Positions 20,513 to 34,064 of a stretch of DNA of 64,000 nucleotides are shown piece by piece. The notes under the pieces were generated by a model that was not told where the DNA came from, did not search any database, and was given only the letters and a program-made list of their open reading frames with translations. A program made the translations under genes and the position numbers. Origin of the DNA: Cornus controversa (lineage: Eukaryota > Streptophyta > Magnoliopsida > Cornales > Cornaceae). Location of the stretch: positions 51,080,270 through 51,144,269 of the forward strand of contig CM048846.1 in NCBI GenBank assembly GCA_026545225.1, given 5' to 3'. The stretch's first letter is position 1. Each line of letters starts with the position of its first letter.

Positions 20513-21719
20513 GATCTTCTCCACCAACATGCCCTTTGATCATTTTTTTTTTTGGTAAATACATGCCCTTTTATCATTAATATGAGCGAACATAATAAAT
20601 GACTCCAACTATTTATTAACATATATGGAGCTACATGAGCTACTTGTACATATATGCATGGGCGGAACTAGCAAAGGGCTAACCTGGGCTATAGCCCAGA
20701 TCCAAGAAAAAAGAAATTTTTTTTACTACTGCTCTTCCCAACCCACTAGCCCAGCCCACCTTATGTTGGGTCTTCTGATTAGGCCCATTAGGGCAAACTC
20801 TCTCTCAAGTCTCATAGCAATTCTTCTTCTTCTTATTCTTCTTTTTTAGTTGTATTTTTTTTTCTGCCCTGTTTTCATTTTCTCCGAGTCTGGAGTCTAC
20901 TACGGCGCAGTGGTGTCCTAGTGTGAGAAATTGAGAGAGAGTGAGAGAATTCAAAGTCTCTAAACAACCACCCTTTTATAAACCATTTTTCTCCATTTTC
21001 CTTCTTCCACAATCTCTCTCTTTCTCTCAAACTTTATTTTCTTTCTCTGTAAGACTGTATCTATACACATATATTATCAAAAGAGAATGAGTTTTGATTA
21101 GTTAGATGCCCAAATCTCACATCCAAATTCTAAGCTAACATATTTGTTATTATTATTATTATTTTTTTGTCTTTGCTACAGTTGGATATGTGTGTGTATT
21201 TGATGTTATGTAATATGATTCAGTGAAGTGAAACAGATGACACTATTTTGTTCTTTTTCTATTTTGTTTTATTTTTTTCCCCTAAAATATTATACATTTG
21301 AGTTCAATTTTAATTTTTATTGAGACTAATTTTTATGGATGAGATGAAAGGGTTCAAAATTTGTTGGTTTATAATATATTTCTGTTGATGAGTATGACAT
21401 CCTGATAAGACAGCCGCTCAAGCCACTGTAATTAATGCATGTTTCTTATTTAATTGAATACTAAAAATATAAAATTTCAAGACATAATTACTCGTTTAGT
21501 CATTTCTTCCCTTACTAAATAGACCGTGTATACATATATACAGTGTGTGTATATATATAAACTGTCATTTTCCTTTCTTTGTTTCTTTCTTTTTGTTCGT
21601 TTTCTTATTTTTTTTCCCCCTTCTCGCTTGATATATATCCGCATTTATAATGTATATGTATAAACAACTACTTTATTTGTTTATTTATTCAAGAGGATAG
21701 ATATGTAAATGTGGAGTCA
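20513..21719. other. Intergenic DNA, possible transposon fragment
   Basis: No gene supported. Around 20640-20790 there are GGGCGGAACTAGC, GGGCTATAGCCCAG and several AGCCCA words, which resemble the end of a plant DNA transposon, but no inverted partner was found. The rest is T-rich. Confidence 0.4.
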
Positions 21720-22838
21720 TGGTCAAAGTCTTTGCAAGTAAGTCGAAGATAGACTAGCAATGTAACGTGTATCACACGATGCACTTTCTACACTATTGTT
21801 AGACAACAGCTGTTTGCATTATTGTATTAGACAACAGCTGAAATCTACAAGTCTAAGAAATCATGGAACACTTTCGGAGTCATTCTTATGGTATTGTCTA
21901 TATATTCCATGTGGAAAAAGCAGTTCTCTGCTATTGAATTTTCTCTTGGACACGTTTGGGTTCAGTGCAATTGAATCGAAAATGCAAAATTCTGTGCACC
22001 AAAGAGAATCCTAATTATTATTCTCTTGATGCATAAATATATGTAAGGGTCAATCGTCTTAAATGTGTAATATTCATTTGAATTGATTTGTGGATAGGAG
22101 CAAGGCAGAATTATTTGGAAATAAATCACCCAATGATAAAGTGAGATTTAAAGAAATAAAAATCAAATGATATTTCATTATAAAAAATTGCTCTTAAAAA
22201 ATACAACATTTCTGACTTTGTGCCAACAAATTTTACATTATCAAATATGCTTCCAATCACTTCGTTTTGAATGAAAATAGAAACGCAAAACATTTTCGGT
22301 TACCAAACAAGCCCTAATAATCTAGCCCATTTTGTTTGTATTATTGTATATTAGAGAAGAAGTGAAAGCTACAAGTCATAGGACAACACTTTTGAAGTCT
22401 TCGTGTGTGACTATTCAAAGTAGAAAAATCAGTTCTCTCTTATTAAATTCTCTATGATAAACTTTCAATGACTCTACATGTATTATTGCACCACTCTTGG
22501 TGCATGCATATGTTACTAATCATGAAGCGTAATTTTCATTTGATTTTGATTTTGATGGAAAGTTGTCACAAGTCTCTGCAAGTAGTCGGTGATAGATATT
22601 GCATTATAGATTGACTAGCAAATGTAACGTGTATGAGACGATCCCACTTGCTACAATAGTTTAATTAAGGCTCGTTAGAAGACTGTAATGATCTCAAATT
22701 AAACCTCTTAAATGTTTTCTTTATCTAAACTGGTGAAGAAGTCTCGGTCTTCTCACGCACTGCAGATAGAGAGAGAGAAATTAATTATATAAGTTGGTCA
22801 AGGTCTTCACAAGTATACATAATTGGAGAGAAATTAAG

Positions 22839-22876
<38 letters not shown>

Positions 22877-25103
22877 TAGCAGCTAAAGAGTATTGTCAGA
22901 ATTTACAACACCTACATACATCATCGGTCTATATAATCTTAAATAACGCTGATGAGAAATAGGATTAAAAAATTTGGGGTCATAGAAAGTGTAAGGTCAA
23001 AACAGTAACTACTTTATATGGAGATGGATTGTTTGTCATGGGAGTTGGCTTGATTTGGATTATGCTTCACATCCATGTTAATGGATGCTTGGAGGCAGAG
23101 AGGATTGCTCTCTTGCAAATCAAAGCTTCCATCAACTATTCAAATGAAACTTTTTTGTCATATTGAGACGATTCAGGCGATAAAAGGGTGCAACTGTTGT
23201 GATTGGAAAGAGGTTTAGTGCAAGAACTGAAAAATAATCCTACTTCTACTTAATGACACAAAGGATTACAGGATAGGATATTTGTATCTAAATTTCTCAC
23301 TTTTTCTTTCGATATCTAGCCGAATGGGTGAAAAAAGCAATTCTTCGTGAAGAAACTCTCTTGATTTTTTTGACACAAGTCCGGATCCTTTGGTAAATGA
23401 TGTCTCTGCTGTAGCCGTGTTGGAATTTTTTTACACGTTAAATATATTTCTTTAAAACATTTATAAATGTTTTTAACACATTTGTTCTGTTTTTTGCACA
23501 CATTAAATTTGGCCGAAATATGCCTTGTGGTATCTTTTCTCTTGGTGCATAGAAATGTAATAGTTACGCGTCTTAAAATTGCAATCTGCATTTGATTTTG
23601 ATAGAAAATGGTCAAAGTCTTTGCAAGTAGTTAGGACTTGACGATACACTTTCTACAGTAGTGTGAGAATGAAAAAATCATCATTAACAGTAGATTACTA
23701 AGAAGTAGATTACAGTGTTGTTTGCATTATTGGATTAGAGAAGGGGGGTGAAACTTGAAAGGTACAAGTCTTAGAAGTCATGGGACACTTTTGGAGTCCT
23801 CTTGTATTGTCTATTCGATGTGAAAATGTAGTTCTCTGCTAGTGACTTCTGTGATAACTTCTAATGACTCTTCGTGTATTGTACTCCTGGACTAATTTTC
23901 TCTAGTACATGTTTGGGTTCAGTGTAATTCAATCGAAAATGCAAAATTACGTGTCAATATTAAATTAAGAGCTCAACACCATTAAATCTAGCATTTTTGA
24001 TATATTCGTGTTATAATGTTATAATGTTGCATTAGTGTTTACATTTTTATTACATATGTGTTGCGTTCCCAACGTAGTGCTTGATTTAAATTTGTATGTA
24101 TAATTGCATGAGAGAATTCTAATTATTATACTTCTGGTGCGTAAATATGTAATCGTCAAATGTCTAAAATGTGTAATATTTATTTTATTTTGATGGAAGG
24201 TGGTCAAGGTCTTTGCAAGTAGTATTGACTAGCAATTCAAGGTGTATGAGACAAATGGAAAAACGGATGATAAATCACGGCCTAATGAATGAGATCAAAT
24301 TCACAAGCAGGTAAGGCAATTTTAGTTTAAATGTAGAATAATTGTGATTGGTAAGAATCGTCCCTTCAAGTTAACTTATCTTTTATTACTTCACCAATAT
24401 TTTACTCTGCAGTAAAATGGTAGATTACCAAAGAAGTCTATGTCTAGCCCATTTTGTTTGCATTATTGTAGTAGTATTAGACAATGAGCAAAAGGTACAA
24501 ATCTGAGTCACGAGACAATATATGTTGGATCCTTGTATTGTCTATTTAAAGTGGTAAAAGCATTCCTATGTGACTAAATTCTCTTGACTTTCATAAATAA
24601 TAAACTTTTAATAACTCCACAAGTATTGTACCACTTTTGTAACATTTAAAGTAATTTTCATGCACAAGGTGAAAGTCTTTGCAAGAAATGGTGAAAAAAT
24701 CTTTCCAAGTAGTGAGAGATAGAGACTACTGTAACAGTAGTGTTAGAATGATAAAAATCATCATAAAAAGGTAGATTACTAACAAGTCAGGCACGCGTTG
24801 CTTGCAATATTGTCTTGTATTAGAGAAGTTGTGGAACACCTGTGGGGCACGTCCTCTTCTATTGTCTTTTCGATGTAGAAAAAGCACTTTTCTCCTATTG
24901 AATTATATAGACTTTTGTCACAACTTTTTTAAAGACTCCACATATATTCTACTCCTCGACCAATTTTCTCTTGTACGCGCTTGGGTTCAGTACCTGTCAA
25001 CATTAAATTGAGGGCTCAACACCTACATTATTTGTCTATATAATATTAAACCACGTTTACAAGAAACAGAACTAAAAAACTTGGCTCATAGAAAATATTG
25101 TAT
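21720..25103 (+). repeat. Tandemly repeated 5' flanks of the RLP locus
   Basis: A block of about 0.7-1.0 kb recurs in diverged form near 21700, 22330, 23590 and 24440, and again at 30850. Shared words in order are GTCAAAGTCTTTGCAAGTAG, TTTGCATTATTG, TATTAGAGAAG, ACTTTTGGAGTC, TTGTATTGTCTATTC and GTTTGGGTTCAGTGCAATT. The last copy leads directly into the intact first exon at 25104, so these are probably duplicated promoter and upstream regions. An (AT)n run lies at 22833-22874. Confidence 0.7.
23018..23330 (+). pseudogene. Decayed RLP first exon (copy A)
   Basis: Clearly related to the exon at 25104: ATGGAGATGGATTG start, CTTCACATCCATGTTAATGG, TGCAACTGTTGTGATTGGAAAG and CTTCTACTTAATGACACAAA. 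In-frame stops occur (TGA at the site of NWDN, TAG after KEV) and the end diverges before the splice donor. No LRR exon follows it before the 25-kb copy. Confidence 0.8.
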
Positions 25104-25740
25104 ATGGAGATGGATCTTTGGTGGTGGTGCGTTGGGTTAATTTGGTTTACGCTTCACATCCATGTTAATGGATGCTTGGAGGCAGAGAGAATTGCCCTCT
25201 TGCAAATTAAAGCTTCCATCAACTTTCCAAATGGAAATTCTATGCCAAATTGGGACAATTCACACGATAAAGGGAGCAATTGTTGTGATTGGAAAGAGGT
25301 TCAGTGCAAGAACGGAAAAGTAATCCAACTTCTACTCAATGACACAAGAAATTATGAGTTAGAATATTGGTATATGAATTCTTCACTGTTTCTTTCCTTT
25401 AGAGAGCTGAGATATCTAGACTTGAGTTATTTGGGACTAGCCGGATGGATAGACCATGAAGAAGGTTAACTAAGTTTACAAGCTATCAAGTTGTCCCTTT
25501 TTTTTTTATCCATTTTTTTTTATTATTTTTGGAATTTCTCTAGTTGTGAGCATGATGACTTTGAAATTTCAATATAATTTGCAGGTTTTGAAAGATTATC
25601 CAAGTCAGGAAAGCTAGAGGTGCTTATATTGGATGGAAATGCATTCAATAATAGCATCCTACCATCTCTTGGTGCACTTTCATCACTCAAGACTCTATCT
25701 CTAGTCCGCAACCAGTTGAACGGATCAATTGATACCCAAG
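25104..25740 (+). CDS. RLP 5' exons, intact copy B (signal peptide, LRR N-cap, first LRRs)
   Basis: Exon 1 is 25104-25464 and exon 2 is 25585-25740, joined by a 120-nt GT-AG intron. The start is the first ATG, with a second at 25110. A Trp-rich hydrophobic signal peptide (DLWWWCVGLIWFTLHIHVNG) is followed by the LRRNT_2 cap: CLEAERIALLQIKASI, NWDNS and the Cys pair in NCCDWKEVQC. Then come RELRYLDLSYLGLAGW and, in exon 2, GKLEVLILDGNAFNNSILPS and SLKTLSLVRNQLNGS, which are plant-type LRRs. Both exons end in phase 1. No further intact exon lies close by; the nearest downstream exons belong to duplicated copies. This is the only undamaged start in the locus. Receptor-like proteins of this class sit at the plasma membrane and sense apoplastic ligands, commonly in defence. 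Confidence 0.85.
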
Positions 25741-26230
25741 GTAATTAATTCAAGAATGAAATACCTTTACCAGGTTGACAAAAGAAGCATATATATGTTG
25801 TTGACGTCTCAACATGCCTAACTTAATACTATATATCATTCTTCATACATACTTTATAAATTTAGAGGAAAGCTATATGTTATTTAACTGCAATTTTATT
25901 TCAGCAAAAAAATACAAATATATTAGTCCCGAGCTTGCTTATTATAGGATATAGACTAGACTTTAGTGTAAGAAAAAAATATGCAAAAATTGCCTTTAAA
26001 TTACTATGAATAGTTTGAAGTGTATCTTAAATATTGATGCAACCAGATAGTCTGTTTTTTTTAAGATTGTTCTCGTTTGTACGGCGGTAATTTTTTGATA
26101 AAATACGGGATATCTCATGTATATTCTCATATGTTGGTGCTTTTCAAAATTGTAGTCAAATAAATAAATTAATTCTTATTCTTGGAAAAAAAATGTACAT
26201 TCTCATATCAGTTTTTTTCATTGTTATTGT
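25741..26230. repeat. Intron DNA duplicated from copy C
   Basis: Sequence downstream of exon 2 is almost identical to 27318-27805 (for example the GCATATATATGTTGTTGACG and AGTCCCGAGCTTGCTTATTA words). The end of the shared part falls just before the decayed third exon of copy C. Confidence 0.8.
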
Positions 26231-28425
26231 AAGAATCAAATATAAGGGCCGTTTACCTCATTTAGTTTTTTTTTATTATAAAGAGTGCTTTTATTATTTT
26301 TTTCCACTATTTATTTATTATTTCTTCCGGATTATTATGTTTAAGATTATAAATGTTGGGGGCTTATAAATGTACTACTACACATTATGATGCACTTAAA
26401 ACATACTACTGGTTTATAAAATCGTAAACCACCTTGATAGCTAGGTAGCAGGAACTATCATAGGATCCAGGATCCGTAACTTAAGTCTCACTAGAAGATC
26501 TTAAACCGCTTAAAGTGAAGTCTTCTCGCCCAAACAAACACAGAGAAAATAATTAAGTTGGCCAAGGTCTTCACAATTATATGGTCGGAGAAAGCGACTT
26601 CTATCAGCATTTCCAACAACTACATTATTTGTCTATATAATCTTAAACCACGTTTATAAGAAATAGGACTAAAAAACTTGGCTCATAGAAAATATTGTTT
26701 ACGAAGATGGATAGTTTGTGGTGGTGTGTTGGGTTGATTTGGATTACACTTCACATTCATGTTAATGGATGCTTGGATGGCTCTCTTGCAAATCAAAGCT
26801 TCCATCAACTATCCAAATGGAACTTCTCTGCCATATTGGGATAAAAGCAATTGTTGTTATTGGAAAGAGGTTTAGTGCAAGAACGGAAAAGTAATCCAAC
26901 TTCTACTCAATGAAACAAGGGATTACATATTAGGTGATTGGTATCTGAATTCCTCACTGTTTCTTCCCTTTAGAGAACTTGGATATCTAGACTTGAGTTA
27001 TTTGCGACTAGCGGGATGGGTAGAGCATGAAGAAGGTTAACTAAGTTTACACACTATCAACTTGTCCTCTTTTTCTTTTTTTATTTCCATTCTTTTTTTA
27101 TTATTTTTTGAATTTCTCTAATTGAGAGCATGGTGCTTCGAAATTTCAATATAATTTGCAGGTTTTGAAAGATTATCCAAGTCAGGAAAGCTAGAGGTGC
27201 TTAAATTGGATGGAAATGCATTCAATAATAGCATCCTACCATCTCTTGGTGCACTTTCATCACTCAAGACTCTATCTCTAGTCCGCAACCAGTTGAACGG
27301 ATCAATTGATACCCAAGGTAATTAATTCAAGAATGAAATACCTTTACCAGGTTGACAAAAGAAGCATATATATGTTGTTGACGTCTCAACATGCCTAACT
27401 TAATACTATATATCATTCTTCATACATACTTTATAAATTTAGAGGAAACTATATGTTATTTAACTGCAATTTTATTTCAGCAAAAAAATACAAATATATT
27501 AGTCCCGAGCTTGCTTATTATAGGATATAGACTAGACTTTAGTGTAAGAAAAAATATGCAAAAATTGCCTTTAAATTACTATGAATAGTTTGAAGTGTAT
27601 CTTAAATATTGATGCAACCAGATAGTCTATTTTTTTTAAGATTGTTCTCGTTTGTACGGTGGTAATTTTTTGATAAAATACGGGATATGTCATGTATATT
27701 CTCATATGTTGGTGTTTTTCAAAATTGTACTCAAATAAATAAATTAATTCTTATTCCTGGAAAAAAAATGTATATTCTCATATCAGTTTTTTTCATTGTT
27801 ATTGTAAAATTTTATAACATGAACAAATTGGAAGGGTTGGACTTGAGTGATAAGCTAATCAATTGCTTCGAAAGTTGACATGGAATTACGTGTCAGATCG
27901 ATCGATGTAAAAATGCATGATTAGGTCGCTATTGTGGAGCTTGGCTTATTATAGGATATAGATCGAATAGGCTTGAGTTTTAGAGGAAATGGCCTGTGAA
28001 TTACTAAAAATGGAAATAGAATTGGAATTGGAATTGGTGGAATTCCAATTCCATGCAACCGGAACATAACATAACATGAACATTTTGAAGTATAACAAGA
28101 ATATTAATGTAAAAAGAGAGTCCACTCTTTAATTTTCCAGTCCAGTAGATTTCAGAAACTAGCTAGTATAAGTACGGGATATATCATATATATTAATTCT
28201 CCTTTTTTTTATTGTAGCGTTTCTTAACATGAGCAAATTGGAGGAGCTGGACTTGAGTGAAAACCAAATAAATAGTTTCACGGGAAATGAAGGTACAAAA
28301 TGGCACAAATGCATTTTTGGTTGATCTCATTTTTAGAGACCATGCATTCATCGTACTCATTTGCAAAGTTGACTTGAGATGAAATTATCAACCCGATGTT
28401 AAACATTAATAATTACTCCTACAAT
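26231..28425 (+). repeat. Duplicated RLP block, copy 1 (2.2 kb)
   Basis: Nearly identical to 31870-34064 at a constant offset of about 5639 bp. It holds an upstream region, a decayed exon 1, an open exon 2, a dead exon 3 and an open 75-nt LRR exon. The shared part ends exactly where the LTR-like repeat begins. Confidence 0.9.
26707..28292 (+). pseudogene. RLP 5' exons, copy C (broken exon 1)
   Basis: Exon 1 (26707-27035) keeps the signal peptide but has an 11-nt loss where copy B encodes the AERIA segment, plus a TAG in place of the Gln codon of KEVQC. Exon 2 (27162-27317, 156 nt) is fully open: GKLEVLKLDGNAFNNSILPS. A putative exon 3 near 27812-27876 (MNKLEGLDLSD) has lost its AG acceptor (TGTAA in place of TGTAG) and ends in a stop. 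A 75-nt exon at 28218-28292 (MSKLEELDLSENQINSF) is open with good splice sites. Exons 2 and 4 could still be spliced as cassettes. Confidence 0.8.
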
Positions 28426-30097
28426 GAATTCCTACGTAGAATTTGCAGTTAGGATAGTATCTTTAAATATAGATTTTCCCATCTTATTTTACTTGGAATA
28501 TAGAAAAATAATACATCAAATCGAAGCTCTTTGAATTTCATATTTTTTGGAATTCGTCTCAGGTCGTTTCGATCAGTATCAAAGAAGTTATGACAAAAAC
28601 AGTTTTGCTGTGCAGAGAAGTACGAACCAGATTTTTCAATCTTTGCGAACACGATTCGATCACTGCAAATCTAATTTTCTCGGCTTCCAAACTATCCCAA
28701 ACCTTCAATCTTATGTCATGTATTGAATCCACAAGCAAAAGAAGAGTGGGTTTTAAGTCACCTTTGAATTATAGTAAATGTGAGAAAGAATTATTTGACT
28801 ATTCTCTGAGTTGTGCGATGCGGAAGCGGCTTCGAAAGTTAGATTTAAAACCTAAAGGGAGTGATTAGGTTTACTTGTTTTATGCTTATTTTTTCATATT
28901 ATTCAATTTTAAGTCCAATTATAAATTAAAGCATTCTTATAAAGCAAGTAAATAAATAAAGTGCAATAAAGTAAAAAATGCACTAGATATACGTGAAAAA
29001 CCATGATCGGGAAAAAACTACGGGTAAGGCTTTGTAGCCCTAGAGAACCAAATCCACTATCGTCGAATCAAAGTACAATATACTATGTCTTAGACTCACG
29101 CCCACTCCACTCTGACAAGAACTTGATGCGAAACTCCTAAAACTTACTTTTGCGACTCCCTTGTCCAATTGCTACAGACTTCCGGCTAACGTTACAACCT
29201 TTGTAGAAAGGTAACTGGAAAAACACGAACACTTAGCAAATATTCTGTCCCCTTCATAGTGGGATCTTCTTCTCTTTCCTGACCAACGAACAATTGTAGA
29301 AGAAATCAATCCAGTAACTTGATTAATAAGAAACTTTTGAAGGAATCTTCGAATGATTGATTAAGCAAAGAGAGTCATCTTAAATCACTTAGTGAATATG
29401 TGTGTGCTCTCAAAAATATAAACAGAAAAACAAAGTTCTCTGTTGGAAAAAATATCTCAATACTTTCTCTCTCTAAAAATATCATTTTGATGCGTATTGA
29501 AAGCTTCGTGAAAGCACACACAGAGAGAAATCATATAAGGTTTTTATAGATGTTAAAAACCCTCATTGTTCTTTAAAAACAAATTAAAAATCAATATGAA
29601 ACAAGTTCCAAAGTTTAAGAAAATTTTAGAGTTAAATTCGGGTTGAAACAAGACACTGGAAGGCAAAAAGGTCAGACAGAAGGCTTAGACAGGTCCAACC
29701 TTGTAGAGGTCTTGGTTTGAGATATTGGGGACCAGTCTAGCTAAACCTTGGATCAGTTCAACCTTGTATTTTTTGAAAAATAGCTCAAAACCCCTATTTT
29801 GCAATGTCGGAACCACCTGATTTGAAATATATGTGTGCTCACCACTTTACTTGGTATACATAACTCTCATACTTGATCAACAATGTCCTCATGTAATCGA
29901 AACCATCCGAAAACTTCAATCGATCAAAACCTTGTTTAGATTGATGCCTACTTTTGAAGATACAAGCTTCATACATTTGAAGAACATTTGCATAAGTAGT
30001 ATAGAAATTCATGCTCACTCTGAGACTTCAATTACATACTCAATTACAAGAATATAAATAAAAGATTACAACTCAATCATGTCTAGTTTTGACACCA
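28426..30097 (-). mobile_element. 1.67-kb LTR-like repeat, copy 2
   Basis: Nearly identical to 35586-37260. On the minus strand it runs from TGGTGTCAAAACTAGACATG to TACGTAGGAATTC. No coding frame is conserved. Flanks do not match each other (ACAAT left, AAGCT right), and each flank matches a different place in the RLP introns, so this copy sits at a recombination junction rather than in an original insertion site. Probably a solo LTR of a copia element; class inferred from the TG start, dispersed copies and the target duplication of copy 3. Confidence 0.75.
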
Positions 30098-31869
30098 AAG
30101 CTTCCTATTATAGGATATAGACTAGACTTTTGTGTAAGAAAAAAATGCAAAAATTGCCTCTAAATTACTATGAATAGTTTGAAGTGCATCTTGCATATTG
30201 ATACAACCAGATAGTTTGTCTTTTTAAGTTTGTTCTTGTTTGTACGATGATAATTTTTTTGATAAAATACGAAATATGTCATGTATATTATCATATGTTG
30301 GCGTGTTTCACAATTGCAGTCAAATAAATAAATTAATTCTTATTCCTGAAAAAAAATAATGTATATTCTCATATCAATTTTTTTCATTGTCATTGTAACA
30401 TTTTACAACATGAGCAACTTGAAGGAGTTAGACTTGAGTGATAAGCTGATCAATTGCTTGCAAAGTTGAGATGGAATTACCAGTCAGATCGATCGATGTA
30501 GAAATGCATGCGAGGATTTGATTAAATATTTTATTTATCCTTTTGCTAAATTGACCAGAAAATGTTTTGATAAGTTTTTTGGTTAACTTATCAGGTCACT
30601 CTTGTGGAGCTTGGCATATTATAGGATATAGATGGAATAGGCTTTAGTTTTAGAGGAAATGGCTTATGAATTACTACGAGACTATATTCGGGTGCATGGA
30701 AATAAAAATAGAATTGAAATTGGTGAAATTTCAATTTTAAGACTCCAATTTCATGTAACCGAAACAAAACATGAACATTTTGAAGTATAACTAGAATATT
30801 AATGTAAAAGGAGAGTCCACACTTTAATTTTGGACTTTAGTTTTAACCAGATAAGTAGCAGTGTTAGAATGATAAAAATCATCATAAAAAGGTCGATTAC
30901 TAACAAGTCAAGCACACGTTGCTTGGAATATTGTGTTGTATTAGAGAAGTTGTGGGGCACCTGTGTGGGCCGTCCTCTTCCATTGTCTTTTCGATGTGGA
31001 AAAAAAGCACTTCTCTTCTATTGAATTATATAGACTTCTGTGACATCTTTTTTAATGACTCCACATATATTCTACTCCTCGACCAATTTTCTCTCGTATG
31101 CGTTTGGGTTCACTGCAATTCAATGGAAATTGCAAAATTAACTGTCAACATTAAATTGAGGGCTCAACACCGTCAAATCAAGGATGCAACAATAAGGTAA
31201 AGCTGTTCTATCTTTGACTTAATTATATTATAATATTGCATCTATATGTAATATGTTTTACTAGTGTTGCGTGGTTATTTACATCTTTATTATTAAAGTA
31301 TTGTGTTTGCAATGTAGTGTGTTGTATTCTTGATTTAAATTGCTATGAATAATTCAGTGCACGAAAGAGAATTTTGATTATTACTCTATTAGTGCATAAA
31401 TTTGTAATAATCAAGCGTCTTAAATGTGCAACATTTATTTAGTTTTGATGAGATGATCAAAATCTTTGCATATAGTTAGAAATAGAACTTAAAAGAATAT
31501 TATAGATTAGCAATTTAACGCGAGACACAGGATGGATGCACTTTGTACAATAATGTTAGAATGGAAAAACCAAACATAAATCAGTGCCTAATGAATTCCA
31601 TTACGGAGATGAGATAAAATGTACAGGAAAGCCAATTTTAGTTTGACAGTTTCGACCAAATGTTCTTCTAATAACTGTGATTGGTAAGTATCGTCCCTTC
31701 ATTATTAAAACCAAATGTAATACTAATAGTAATATATTAATTAATTTTTACCATTTTCAGATATATACTTTTGAGTTTATTCATGGGAAGTCATAAATGC
31801 ACTACACTATCTTATAAATACAATATAGTTTAGATGTGAAATGACATTATTGTCCTTGATTTAATTCAT
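30098..31869 (+). repeat. Diverged RLP intron and 5'-flank DNA (copy E)
   Basis: 30098-30870 resembles 27500-28150 at lower identity: TTATAGGATATAGACTAGAC, a decayed exon with LKELDLSDKLINCL-like sense and a stop, and the TGGAATTCCAATTC-type stretch. 30850-31500 resembles the upstream region at 24740-25100 and 24000-24240. No intact exon was found. Confidence 0.7.
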
Positions 31870-34064
31870 AAGAATCAAATATAAGGGCCGTTTACCTCAT
31901 TTAGTTTTTTTTTATTATAAAGAGTGCTTTTATTATTTTTTTCCACTATTTATTTATTATTTCTTCCGGATTAGTATGTTTAAGATTATAAATGTTGGGG
32001 CTTATAAATGTACTACTACACATTATGATGCACTTAAAACATACTACTGGTTTATATAATCGTAAACCACCTTGATAGCTAGGTAGCAGGAACTATCATA
32101 GGATCCAGGATCCGAAACTTAAGTCTCACTAGAAGATCTTAAACCGCTTAAAGTGAAGTCTTCTCGCCCAAACAGACACAGAGAAAATAATTAAGTTGGC
32201 CAAGGTCTTCACAATTATATGGTCAGAGAAAGAGACTTCTATCAGCATTTCCAACAACTACATTATTTGTCTATATAATCTTAAACCACGTTTATAAGAA
32301 ATAGGACTAAAAGACTTGGGTCATAGAAAATATTGTTTACGAAGATGGATAGTTTGTGGTGGTGTGTTGGGTTGATTTGGATTACACTTCACATTCATGT
32401 TAATGGATGCTTGGATGGCTCTCTTGCAAATCAAAGCTTCCATCAACTATCCAAATGGAACTTCTCTGCCATATTGGGATAAAAGCAATTGTTGTGATTG
32501 GAAAGAGGTTTAGTGCAAGAACGGAAAAGTAATCCAACTTCTACTCAATGAAACAAGGGATTACATATTAGGTGATTGGTATCTGAATTCCTCACTGTTT
32601 CTTCCCTTTAGAGAACTTGGATATCTAGACTTGAGTTATTTGCGACTAGCGGGATGGGTAGAGCATGAAGAAGGTTAACTAAGTTTACACACTATCAACT
32701 TGTCCTCTTTTTCTTTTTTTATATCCATTCTTTTTTTATTATTTTTTGAATTTCTCTAATTGAGAGCATGGTGTTTCGAAATTTCAATATAATTTGCAGG
32801 TTTAGAAAGATTATCTGAGTCAGGAAAGCTAGAGGTGCTTAAATTGGATTGGAATGCATTCAATAATAGCATCCTACCATCTCTTGGTGCACTTTCATCA
32901 CTCAAGACTCTATCTCTAGTCGGCAACCAGTTGAACGGATCAATTGATACCCAAGGTAATTAATTCAAGAATGAAATACCTTTACCAGGTTGAAAAAAGA
33001 AGCATATATATGTTGTTGACGTCTCAACATGCCTAACTTAATACTATATATCATTCTTCATACATACTTTATAAATTTAGAGGAAAGCTATATGTTATTT
33101 AATTGCAATTTTATTTCAGCAAAAAATACAAATATATTAGTCCCGAGCTTGCTTATTATAGGATATAGACTAGACTTTAGTGTAAGAAAAAATATGCAAA
33201 AATTGCCTTTAAATTACTATGAATAGTTTGAAGTGTATCTTAAATATTGATGCAACCAGATAGTCTATTTTTTTTAAGATTGTTCTCGTTTGTACGGTGG
33301 TAATTTTTTGATAAAATACAGGATATGTCATGTATATTCTCATATGTTGGTGTTTTTCAAAATTGTACTCAAATAAATAAATTAATTCTTATTCCTGGAA
33401 AAAAAATGTATATTCTCATATCAGTTTTTTTCATTGTTATTGTAAAATTTTATAACATGAACAAATTGGAAGGGTTGGACTTGAGTGATAAGCTAATCAA
33501 TTGCTTCGAAAGTTGACATGGAATTACGTGTCAGATCGATCGATGTAAAAATGCATGATTAGGTCGCTATTGTGGAGCTTGGCATATTATAGGATATAGA
33601 TCGAATAGGCTTGAGTTTTAGAGGAAATGGCTTGTGAATTACTAAAAATGGAAATAGAATTGGAATTGGAATTGGTGGAATTCCAATTCCATGCAACCGG
33701 AACATAACATAACATGAACATTTTGAAGTATAACAAGAATATTAATGTAAAAAGAGAGTCCACTCTTTAATTTTCCAGTCCAGTAGATTTCAGAAGCTAG
33801 CTAGTATAAGTACGGGATATATCATATATATTAATTCTCCTTTTTTTTATTGTAGCGTTTCTTAACATGAGCAAATTGGAGGAGCTGGACTTGAGTGGAA
33901 ACCAGATAAATAGTTTCACGGGAAATGAAGGTACAAAATGGCACAAATGCATTTTTGGTTGATCTCATTTTTAGAGACCATGCATTCATCGTACTCATTT
34001 GCAAAGTTGACTTGAGATGAAATTATCAACCCGATGTTAAACATTAATAATTACTCCTACAATG
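31870..34064 (+). repeat. Duplicated RLP block, copy 2 (2.2 kb)
   Basis: Partner of 26231-28425. Unlike the first copy it runs on without interruption into the next LRR exon at 34086. Confidence 0.9.
32345..32673 (+). pseudogene. Broken RLP first exon (copy D)
   Basis: Same damage as copy C: the internal 11-nt loss after the signal peptide and TAG in place of Gln in KEVQC. The shared lesions show that copies C and D descend from one already broken exon. Splice donor after GAAGAAG is intact. Confidence 0.85.

Noticed and set aside
28590..28868. 92-codon plus-strand frame within the 1.67-kb repeat
   Set aside because: The near-identical copy at 35.7-36.0 kb does not keep it intact, and it runs against the repeat's LTR-like orientation.
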